Source of the DNA: Thalassotalea hakodatensis
GTDB taxonomy: Bacteria > Pseudomonadota > Gammaproteobacteria > Enterobacterales > Alteromonadaceae
Assembly (NCBI RefSeq): GCF_030295995.1
Contig: NZ_AP027365.1
Location: 620,001-684,000, forward strand
Length of the DNA stretch: 64,000 nt
Direction: 5' to 3'
In this document: one piece after another, positions 57,081 through 64,000 of the stretch
Layout: every line of letters begins with the position of its first letter
How positions within the stretch are numbered: position 1 is the stretch's first letter
Made by a program: the position numbers and the translations under genes
The notes under the pieces: model-generated
Told to the model about the DNA's origin: nothing
What the model saw: only the letters and a program-made list of their open reading frames with translations
Database searches by the model: none

Positions 57081-58289
57081 ATGAAAACAATAAATAAAAA
57101 TACGCTTTTTACTGCCTGTTGCTTAGCGTTGATCGTTACCGCAATGACCTTTGCTATCAGGGCGGGTATTTTAACGCAATTAAGCCAAGAGTTTGCACTA
57201 ACGGATGCAGAGCTTGGCTGGATTAATGCCATGGCTTTCTTGGGCTTTCCAGTGGCGATGATGTTTGGCGGCTTACTTTATAACTACTTAGGCGCAAAAA
57301 AACTCGTACTCATTGCTTTTGTTGGTCATCTTGTTGGCTTATTGCTGACCATTTCAGCGGATGGCTTTTGGACGTTGTTAATTTCAACCTTCTGTATTGG
57401 CTTTGCTAACGGTGCGGTTGAAGCTGGCTGTAACCCTATGATTGCCGATATGTATCATAAAAACCAAACCACTATGCTTAATCGTTTTCATGTGTGGTTC
57501 CCAGGCGGTATTGTTATTGGGGCGCTTATTTCAAAATTATTTACCGATGCGGGCATCGGCTGGCAAATTCAAATAGCGATCATGATCGTGCCAACGCTTA
57601 TTTATGGTTTTTTAATGTTCAGCCATCAATTTCCGCAAAGCGATAATATTGAAACATCAACGCGTAAAAACATTAAAGGACTGTTTTCACCCTTGTTTTT
57701 ATTTATGGCGTTTTGTATGACCTTAACGGCAACAAGCGAGCTAGGTACACAGCAGTGGATTGAGCGAATTTTAGGTGCATCGGGTGCTTCGCCTATGCTA
57801 ATTATGGCACTGATTACCGGTGTTATGGCAGTGGGCCGTTATTTTGCAGGACCATTAGTTCATCGTTTAAATCCATCAGGTGTCTTACTTGGCTCAGCAG
57901 TAATGACCACTATTGGTATTTATGCCATGAGTGTTGCCACAGGCGGTGCCGTTTATTTATGTGCCTTAATTTTTGCCTTGGGTGTTACGTATTTTTGGCC
58001 AACGATGATCGGCTTTGTCGCTGAAAACATTCCTCAGTCAGGTGCTTTAGGTATGTCGATCATGGGGGGAGCAGGCATGTTTGCCGTCAGTATGTGGAAC
58101 CCGTTTATTGGTCAGTGGATTGATGATGCGAGACAAGCCGCTTTGCTTGAAAACCCTGATCCGCAAATGGCTGAACTTGTTGCAGGTCAAGCAGCATTGG
58201 CTAACTTGTCTATTTTCCCAGTTATTCTTATTGTGGCATTCGCTGGGTTGACCTTATACATGCGAAAACGTAAACATGCGACAGAATAA
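57081..58289 (+). CDS. MFS transporter, probably for a sugar or keto-sugar
   Basis: The 402-residue protein has twelve predicted membrane helices and the MFS pattern (FGGLLYNYLGAKKLVLIA after helix 2; a long loop near 195-210). FxANGAVEAGCNPMIADMY in helix 4-5 resembles the FucP/GGP sugar:proton symporters. It lies 8 bp after the isomerase gene and probably imports the product formed by the periplasmic oxidoreductases and hydrolase encoded downstream. Confidence 0.85.
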   Translation: MKTINKNTLFTACCLALIVTAMTFAIRAGILTQLSQEFALTDAELGWINAMAFLGFPVAMMFGGLLYNYLGAKKLVLIAFVGHLVGLLLTISADGFWTLLISTFCIGFANGAVEAGCNPMIADMYHKNQTTMLNRFHVWFPGGIVIGALISKLFTDAGIGWQIQIAIMIVPTLIYGFLMFSHQFPQSDNIETSTRKNIKGLFSPLFLFMAFCMTLTATSELGTQQWIERILGASGASPMLIMALITGVMAVGRYFAGPLVHRLNPSGVLLGSAVMTTIGIYAMSVATGGAVYLCALIFALGVTYFWPTMIGFVAENIPQSGALGMSIMGGAGMFAVSMWNPFIGQWIDDARQAALLENPDPQMAELVAGQAALANLSIFPVILIVAFAGLTLYMRKRKHATE

Positions 58290-58307
58290 AGCAAGGTTGG
58301 GGAAAGT

Positions 58308-58919
58308 ATGAGTAACAATATTTTACTAAAATCAACGAGTAAACGTACCTTTGTTAAAGGTTTGTCAGCATTGTTGGGTGCCAGCACTGTCGCGCACTTA
58401 ACTGCGGGAAATGCGCTAGCGTCTGCGATGTCTTTTCAACAGAAAACTGGGGTACAGGCACGTAAATTATTTACTAAACAACAATTTAATGTACTTAGTG
58501 CCGTTTGCTCAACGATTATCCCTGAAACTGATACGCCTAGTGCTGCACAACTTAACGTACATGGCTTTGTTGACCATCAATTAGTTACTTGCCATCAAAA
58601 AACTGAACAAGTAAATGCTTTGGCGATTATTGATGTGATTAATGCTAAAGCAAAGCAGCTACACACAGCAGATTTTTATCAACTTACGGCTATTCAAAAA
58701 GTTCAGATATTAGAAAGTATTGAGTCCGGTGCTATGAGTTTCACTGAGAAACATCAACAGCAGTTTAGTGACTTGAAGGCGTTGATCGTTTTTGGCTATT
58801 TTACGACAGAGGTTGGGGCAACTGAGGTCTTAGCCTATCAAGCAGTTCCTGGAGGATTTAAAGGTTCAGTGCCTTATGACTCAGTGGGGAAAACATACGG
58901 CTCACTTGCTTATTATTAA
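58308..58919 (+). CDS. Gluconate 2-dehydrogenase subunit 3-family protein (Tat-exported small subunit)
   Basis: The 203-residue protein begins with a Tat-like signal: SKRTFVKGLSALLGAS with a Lys-Arg instead of the twin Arg, a hydrophobic stretch and an Ala-rich cleavage region near residue 40. The mature part (FNVLSAVCSTIIPETDTPSA; VGATEVLAYQAVPGGFKG) is typical of subunit 3 of FAD dehydrogenases such as gluconate 2-dehydrogenase and bacterial glycoside 3-dehydrogenase. It probably escorts the GMC subunit encoded 40 bp downstream, which has no signal, across the membrane. Confidence 0.9.
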   Translation: MSNNILLKSTSKRTFVKGLSALLGASTVAHLTAGNALASAMSFQQKTGVQARKLFTKQQFNVLSAVCSTIIPETDTPSAAQLNVHGFVDHQLVTCHQKTEQVNALAIIDVINAKAKQLHTADFYQLTAIQKVQILESIESGAMSFTEKHQQQFSDLKALIVFGYFTTEVGATEVLAYQAVPGGFKGSVPYDSVGKTYGSLAYY

Positions 58920-58959
58920 ATAAATTTGGCACGGGTTTAGCGTTGTTAAGAGGTTAGCT

Positions 58960-60693
58960 ATGCAACAAGATATATATATTCAACAAAGTGATCATATCTA
59001 TGATGCACTGGTTGTTGGCTCTGGTGTAAGTGGCGGTTGGGCAGCAAAAGAGTTATGTGAACGTGGGCTTAAAACACTGATGATCGAGCGTGGTCGCATT
59101 GTCGAACATAGAAAAGATTACCCTACAGAAGGCAAGGGTGTTTGGCAATACCCTAACCGCATGAAGGTCGATAATCTGTTAGTGGAAGAGCAATATAAAG
59201 TGCAACAACAGTGTTACGCTTTTCACGATGGTACTAAACATTTTTTCGGTAATGACAAAGACTTGCCTTACAGTACGAAAAAAGGCACTAATTTTAGTTG
59301 GATACGTGCTAACCAGTTAGGTGGAAAATCATTGCTTTGGCATCGACAATCATACCGGTTCAGTGACTATGATTTTAACGCCAATAAGTTAGATGGTCAT
59401 GGGAACGACTGGCCTATTCGCTATGATGATATTGCTCCTTGGTATTCACATGTTGAAAAGCATGCAGGTATTTCAGGTAATTATGATGGTTTACCTCAAT
59501 TACCAGACAGTGAGTTCTTGCCTCCTTTTGACTTTAGCTCGCCGGAAATAATGCTAAAAAATAAATTTGCAACATTATTTCCAGAACGACCGATGATAAT
59601 GGGCCGCACCGCTCATTTAACTAAACCTACTGAACTTCATTATTCACAAGGTAGAGTACAGTGCCAAGCACGAAATGAGTGTCAAAAAGGCTGTTCTTTT
59701 GGTGCTTATTTTTCAACACAAAGCTCTACGCTGCCTGCTGCAGCCAAAACAGGTAACTTACATATAGCACCAAATAGCGTGGTTCATAGTTTAATTTATG
59801 ATGAAACAACTAATCGTGTGAAAGGTGTACGGGTGATTGATAATAACGATTTATCAACCCGTGAATATTACGCAAAGGTAGTGTTTCTGTGTGCATCTAC
59901 GCTTGGTACAACGCAGATCATGCTCAATTCAACCTCGAAAAAGTTCCCTAATGGCATTGCCAATAGCTCTGGCACACTAGGGCATTATTTGATGGATCAT
60001 AATTATAACGCGGGTGCTTTTGGTCGCGTTGAAGGCTTTGAAGATGAAACCGTATCAGGCAGAAGACCTACCAATATTTATATTCCAAACTTTCAGTTTG
60101 AGCCAAAGCGCTATAAAGATCATTATGTAAGAGGGTATGCGCTAGCTGGTGGCGCTGGTCGAGGTGGCTGGAAAGGCGCCGCTAATAGTAAAGGCATAGG
60201 TGTTGGATTTAAACAAAGGCTCACCCAAGCGGGTGACTGGTATTTCAATTTAATGGCGCAAGGTGAAATGTTACCGCGTTTTGAAAACCATGTAGCGTTA
60301 CATTCAACGAAAAAAGACAAATGGGGTATACCGCAATTACATATCGATTGTACGTGGTCAGAAAATGAAATTGCTATGATGGCTGATGCTGAAGAAACAG
60401 CTAGAGATATGTTACTTAAAGCGGGTTTAAAAGACGTGCAAAGTTATAACTCAATTGACGGTGCACCACCAGGATTAGCCATTCATGAAGTAGGTACTGC
60501 GCGGATGGGGCGCGATCCGAAAAATTCGGTACTGAACGGTTTTAACCAAACACATGATATAGCGAACTTATTTGTTACAGACGGCGCGAGTTTTTGCTCA
60601 TCTGCGGTCGTAAACCCTTCGTTAACGTTTATGGCACTAACTGCAAGAGCTGTTGATTATGCCGTAAAAGAAATGAACGCTAAACGAATTTAA
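58960..60693 (+). CDS. GMC-family FAD oxidoreductase, probable glycoside 3-dehydrogenase large subunit
   Basis: The 577-residue flavoprotein has the ADP-binding motif GSGVSGG (20-26), the cysteine cluster CQARNECQKGCSFGA (a possible iron-sulfur or structural site), and the C-terminal catalytic pair His509 in HEVGTARMG and Asn552 in VVNPSLTFMAL. The overall pattern is that of gluconate/2-keto-gluconate and glycoside 3-dehydrogenases that pair with a subunit-3 protein, which is encoded directly upstream. It would oxidise a glycoside at C3 in the periplasm after co-export with the Tat subunit. The substrate cannot be read from sequence. Confidence 0.9.
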   Translation: MQQDIYIQQSDHIYDALVVGSGVSGGWAAKELCERGLKTLMIERGRIVEHRKDYPTEGKGVWQYPNRMKVDNLLVEEQYKVQQQCYAFHDGTKHFFGNDKDLPYSTKKGTNFSWIRANQLGGKSLLWHRQSYRFSDYDFNANKLDGHGNDWPIRYDDIAPWYSHVEKHAGISGNYDGLPQLPDSEFLPPFDFSSPEIMLKNKFATLFPERPMIMGRTAHLTKPTELHYSQGRVQCQARNECQKGCSFGAYFSTQSSTLPAAAKTGNLHIAPNSVVHSLIYDETTNRVKGVRVIDNNDLSTREYYAKVVFLCASTLGTTQIMLNSTSKKFPNGIANSSGTLGHYLMDHNYNAGAFGRVEGFEDETVSGRRPTNIYIPNFQFEPKRYKDHYVRGYALAGGAGRGGWKGAANSKGIGVGFKQRLTQAGDWYFNLMAQGEMLPRFENHVALHSTKKDKWGIPQLHIDCTWSENEIAMMADAEETARDMLLKAGLKDVQSYNSIDGAPPGLAIHEVGTARMGRDPKNSVLNGFNQTHDIANLFVTDGASFCSSAVVNPSLTFMALTARAVDYAVKEMNAKRI

Positions 60694-60710
60694 ATAATAA
60701 GGAATAAACC

Positions 60711-61565
60711 ATGAAAAATAAGCTAGTTACCCTAATGTGTGCCTGTTTACCTTTTGTAAGTCAAGCTGCTCTGGGGCATCAAGAAAACAGCGTAATTCCT
60801 AAAATAAGTGTGCAGTTATGGTCGGTGAAAGACGATATTAAATCGTCTTTTAAACAAACCATATCATCACTTGCTAATATGGGGTTTCAAGGCGTTGAGT
60901 TTGCAGGAAGCTTCGGCCCTTTTGAAAATAATCCAGAAGGGTTGAAAGCGTTCTTAAAGGCTAAAAACCTAGCGGCAAGTGGCGCACACTTAGGGTTTGA
61001 ACAACTGAATAAACAAAACTTTGCTGATACGGTCGCATTTTATAAAGCCGCGGGCGTATCTATGTTAATTGTGCCGTGGGATGAAAGAGCGTGGCATCCA
61101 GAAGGTGTGAAAGAAGTGGTTAGCTTATTAAATGACTTAAGCGTTCAGTTAAAACCTCATGGTATGCGTATTGGCTTTCATAATCACGATCAAGAATTTA
61201 ACAGCTTTGAGGGAACAACCTATTGGGATTACATTGCAGAAAACACTTCACAGGACGTAGTGTTGCAGCAAGATGTTGGTTGGACAACTTATGCTGGCAA
61301 AGACCCTGTTGAATACGTAAAACGCTATCCAGGAAGAACATTAACAACACACTACAAAGTAAAATTACCTGAAGGCACTAAAGGGAAATTACCGATCATA
61401 GGTAAAGACACTATTGATTGGCTAGCACTAACTAAAGCGAACATAGCAGTAGGTGGAACACTTTGGATAGTTGTAGAGCAAGAAGAATATCCAAACGGCC
61501 TGACTCCGATGGAAGCTGTTCAGCAATCGAAAAGAGGCTTAGAAAAAGTACTTAAGCAATTATAA
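60711..61565 (+). CDS. Periplasmic TIM-barrel sugar isomerase/lyase-like protein
   Basis: The 284-residue protein has a signal peptide (MKNKLVTLMCACLPFVSQA) and a xylose isomerase-like barrel: SVQLWSVKDDI at strand 1, GFHNHDQEF, LQQDVGWTTY, TTHYKVKL and VEQEEY in the metal-site strands. The usual H-x-K-D motif reads HYKVK, so one ligand may be missing. Exported relatives occur beside DUF1080 proteins in 3-keto-glycoside gene sets. It may act on the keto-sugar in the periplasm. It follows the GMC gene by 17 bp with AAGGAATAAACC as ribosome site. Confidence 0.85.
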   Translation: MKNKLVTLMCACLPFVSQAALGHQENSVIPKISVQLWSVKDDIKSSFKQTISSLANMGFQGVEFAGSFGPFENNPEGLKAFLKAKNLAASGAHLGFEQLNKQNFADTVAFYKAAGVSMLIVPWDERAWHPEGVKEVVSLLNDLSVQLKPHGMRIGFHNHDQEFNSFEGTTYWDYIAENTSQDVVLQQDVGWTTYAGKDPVEYVKRYPGRTLTTHYKVKLPEGTKGKLPIIGKDTIDWLALTKANIAVGGTLWIVVEQEEYPNGLTPMEAVQQSKRGLEKVLKQL

Positions 61566-61583
61566 TAAAGGACATAAGAGCAC

Positions 61584-62318
61584 ATGATAATGACAAAAAT
61601 ACGTGGAATGCATCAAGTAACACATAATTTCAAAGCCGTTTTAATTACAACAGCGTGTTTACTATTTTCATCGTCCGCAATGGCTGAAACTAATAATCAA
61701 TTAACTGATGCTGAAAAACAAGCTGGCTGGCAATTGTTGTTTGACGGTAAACAAGCTTCACAATGGCGAAACTACCAACAAAAAACACTGAGTGAACAAT
61801 GGCAAGTAATTGACGATACACTTACCTTAACTGGCAAAGGGGGTGGAGATATTATTACACAAACCCCTTATGAAAATTTTGAATTAAAACTTGATTGGCG
61901 TATTTCTGAAGCAGGCAACAGTGGCATTTTTATTCGTGTCGACGAAAAAGGGAAGTATGTCTATTCTCGCGCACCAGAAATTCAAATTCTTGATAACTTA
62001 AAGCACAGTGATAGAAAAGATCCGACGCATCGTTCAGGTTCATTATACGACATGATTGCCTCGCCAGACAGTTCGCACAAACTAGCAGGAGAGTGGAATA
62101 GCGTAAGGATACGTGTAAATGAAGGGCATTTAGAGGTCTGGCAAAATCAAGTGAAAACCACGGATATCGTTATGGGTAGTGATAGATGGAATGGGCTAGT
62201 AGCTAATAGTAAGTTTGCCACATGGCAAGGCTTTGGTGAACAAGAAAATGGCTATATTGGTTTACAAGATCATGGCGATGTTGTGTCATTTAGAAATATC
62301 AAAATTAAAGAGCTTTAG
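61584..62318 (+). CDS. DUF1080 (3-keto-disaccharide hydrolase family) protein, exported
   Basis: The 244-residue protein has a signal peptide (ending near SSAMA; the start could be a later Met) and one DUF1080 jelly-roll domain: WQLLFDGKQASQW, RISEAGNSGIFIRV, APEIQILDN, RSGSLYDMI and the closing GYIGLQDHGDVVSFRNIKIKEL. Pfam family PF06439 is named 3-keto-disaccharide hydrolase after enzymes that cleave C3-oxidised glycosides. Placed between two GMC oxidoreductases it should hydrolyse the oxidised glycoside in the periplasm. Confidence 0.9.
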   Translation: MIMTKIRGMHQVTHNFKAVLITTACLLFSSSAMAETNNQLTDAEKQAGWQLLFDGKQASQWRNYQQKTLSEQWQVIDDTLTLTGKGGGDIITQTPYENFELKLDWRISEAGNSGIFIRVDEKGKYVYSRAPEIQILDNLKHSDRKDPTHRSGSLYDMIASPDSSHKLAGEWNSVRIRVNEGHLEVWQNQVKTTDIVMGSDRWNGLVANSKFATWQGFGEQENGYIGLQDHGDVVSFRNIKIKEL

Positions 62319-62320
62319 TC

Positions 62321-64000
62321 ATGAAAGATAAAAAGCATCCAGTAATCGTAGTGGGCTCTGGTGCGGGTGGCGCAATGGCTGCTTATGTACTAACACAAGC
62401 TGGACACCGCGTGTTAATGCTAGAAGCAGGCCGAGATTATGACCCTAAAACCGAAACACCCATGTTTAAAACCAATGGTGAAGCGCCATTAATGGGCGCT
62501 GGTAACGTTGATAAAGACTTTGGTTTTTATGATGCAACGGTTGATGGCGGTTGGAGTGTGCCTGGTGAACCATACACTACCGGTGAAGGTTCTGATTTTT
62601 TATGGTGGCGAGCACGTATGTTGGGTGGCCGAACAAATCACTGGGGGCGGTATTCATTACGTTTTAGTGAACATGATTTTAAAGGTAAATCACGCGACGG
62701 ATTGGGCGCTGATTGGCCAATTGAATACTCGGATTTAGCACCTTGGTATGATAAAACAGAATACTTAGTTGGGGTATGCGGCACCAATACTGGGTTAGAT
62801 GATATGCCAGATTCATCTGACGGTGTACTTCAACCTCCGCCCAAACCAAGAGTGCCTGAATTGTTAATTGCTGCCGCGGCAAAAAAATTAGGCATACCAA
62901 CCGCGCCAATGCATCGAGCGGTATTAACACGTGCTAAAGATGATAGACAAGCGTGTTTTTATGCTACTCCGTGCGGTCGTGGTTGTTCTATTGGCGCAGC
63001 GTTTCAAACCACAACTTCATTAATTCCTATGGCGAAAGCAACAGGTAATTTAGAGGTTGTTACTGATGCAATGGTTAAGAATGTGACAGTTGATCAACAC
63101 GGTAAAGTAACCGGTGTTTGTTATGTTGATAAAAAAACAAAGACTGAAACATGCTTAACCGCTAATGTCGTTATTTTAGCAGCAAGTGCCTGTGAATCAG
63201 CACGTATTATGCTCAACTCCAAAAGTAAGCATCACCCAAGTGGCTTGGCTAATTCAAGTGGCCAGCTAGGGCGTAATATTATGGACTCAACAGGCACTGG
63301 CTTAGGAGCCTATATTCCCGCTTTAGCTGGAAGACCAAGGTATAATGAGGATGGTCATACTGCTAATCATTTATTTATTCCTTGGTGGGGGCACAAAGCA
63401 CAAGAAAAAGGCGAACTTGATTTCCCAAGAGGCTATCACTTTGAAATTGGCAGTGGTTTTGGTCAGCCAGGTTCTGGTGTAAGTTCAGGGTTGCAAGGTT
63501 ACGGTAAGGCATTAAAGCAACAGGTAAGAGACAAATATGGCTCGTCGGTTTATTTGAGCTTGCGGGGTGAAATGTTGCCAAATGAACATTGTTACATGGA
63601 AATTGACGATAACGTTAAAGACAAATGGGGAATTCCCGTTGCCAAGTTTCATTGGAAGTGGTCAAAACATGAATTGAATCAAGTGGCTCATGGTTTAAAA
63701 ACCGCAAAAGAAATATTAGAAACCATGGGAGCAACGTTTGACTATCCATTGCCTTCTGCTGAAAAAGCTATTTTGAAAGGTGGACAAATAATTCATGAGG
63801 TAGGCGCGACAAGAATGGGCGATTCGCCCAAAGATTCTGTGACAAACCAATGGGGACAAACGTGGGATTGCGATAACTTATTTGTCATGGACGCCGGTGT
63901 ATTTGCGTCAAATCCACACAAAAACTGTACATTAACCATCATGACATTAGCGATGCGAAATGCAACGTGGCTTTCTGAGCAAATGAACAAAGGGGCGCTT
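62321..64000 (+). CDS. Second GMC-family FAD oxidoreductase, 3' end beyond window
   Basis: The frame from the ATG at 62321 is open to the last base (560 codons). It starts 2 bp after the DUF1080 stop and is therefore coupled to it. It has the FAD motif GSGAGG (12-17), WWRARMLGGRTNHWGRYS, a cysteine cluster CFYATPCGRGCSIGA, and the catalytic pair His492 in HEVGATRMG and Asn531 in NPHKNCTLT. It is a diverged paralogue of the GMC protein at 58960-60693, and family length suggests only a few residues are missing. No signal peptide is seen; a small subunit for it could lie downstream, or it may share the one upstream. Confidence 0.9.
   Translation, partial: MKDKKHPVIVVGSGAGGAMAAYVLTQAGHRVLMLEAGRDYDPKTETPMFKTNGEAPLMGAGNVDKDFGFYDATVDGGWSVPGEPYTTGEGSDFLWWRARMLGGRTNHWGRYSLRFSEHDFKGKSRDGLGADWPIEYSDLAPWYDKTEYLVGVCGTNTGLDDMPDSSDGVLQPPPKPRVPELLIAAAAKKLGIPTAPMHRAVLTRAKDDRQACFYATPCGRGCSIGAAFQTTTSLIPMAKATGNLEVVTDAMVKNVTVDQHGKVTGVCYVDKKTKTETCLTANVVILAASACESARIMLNSKSKHHPSGLANSSGQLGRNIMDSTGTGLGAYIPALAGRPRYNEDGHTANHLFIPWWGHKAQEKGELDFPRGYHFEIGSGFGQPGSGVSSGLQGYGKALKQQVRDKYGSSVYLSLRGEMLPNEHCYMEIDDNVKDKWGIPVAKFHWKWSKHELNQVAHGLKTAKEILETMGATFDYPLPSAEKAILKGGQIIHEVGATRMGDSPKDSVTNQWGQTWDCDNLFVMDAGVFASNPHKNCTLTIMTLAMRNATWLSEQMNKGAL

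Overview
The window reads as chromosomal DNA of an AT-rich marine gammaproteobacterium, most likely an Alteromonadales member of the Colwelliaceae type (Colwellia/Thalassotalea-like). This is an inference from gene content and order: lpt-kdsCD-yrbG beside mlaFEDCB-ibaG-murA-degS-degQ-zapG-zapE, an mgtE/ptsO/rapZ/ptsN/hpf/rpoN block, a stand-alone Hpt protein next to arcA, and a lysine riboswitch before a dapD-like operon. I found no rRNA, tRNA, CRISPR array, prophage or complete insertion sequence.

Layout. 0-9.5 kb: the 3' part of djlA, a DUF3530 lipase-fold protein, rluA, rapA, a 2-oxoglutarate/Fe(II)-type oxygenase, a small lipoprotein and a GAF-GAF-GGDEF-EAL protein. 9.6-17.4 kb: gltBD and folE2. 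17.7-24.3 kb: hptA and arcA convergent, a membrane histidine kinase, rsmC, a tandem DsbA-like protein and an unrecognised protein. 24.4-28 kb: a lysine riboswitch with intrinsic terminator controlling a three-gene operon (DapD-like acyltransferase, fold-III PLP decarboxylase, AstE/AspA-like deacylase). 28-31.5 kb: yjgA/darP, pmbA, mgtE. 31.6-39.6 kb (minus strand): nitrogen-PTS, sigma-54 and LPS transport genes. 39.9-44.6 kb (plus strand): lipid-asymmetry transport and murA. 44.7-49.3 kb: a MITE-like repeat, degS, degQ, zapG, zapE. 49.3-53.4 kb: the GlrK-GlrG-GlrR signalling operon, divergent from a secreted EF-hand gene with a sigma-54 promoter and two GlrR-type boxes. 53.4-64 kb: a candidate small RNA, a small hypothetical gene, a PAS-AraC regulator and a divergent eight-gene operon for periplasmic glycoside oxidation.

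How the genes work together. The central block is envelope biogenesis: KdsD/KdsC make Kdo, LptC/A/B export LPS, Mla keeps the outer membrane asymmetric, MurA starts peptidoglycan synthesis, and DegS/DegQ monitor envelope proteins. RpoN, encoded here, should serve the GG-N10-GC promoter at 52962-52978, with GlrR (49314-50699) as activator. HptA and ArcA would form part of a split Arc phosphorelay, and an ArcA-like box lies in front of arcA. The last 10 kb is the most accessory-looking part: two GMC oxidoreductases, a gluconate-dehydrogenase-type small subunit, a 3-keto-disaccharide hydrolase-family protein, two xylose-isomerase-like TIM barrels, a Gfo/Idh/MocA oxidoreductase and an MFS carrier together fit a 3-ketoglycoside catabolic pathway. 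The second GMC gene is still open at the window end.
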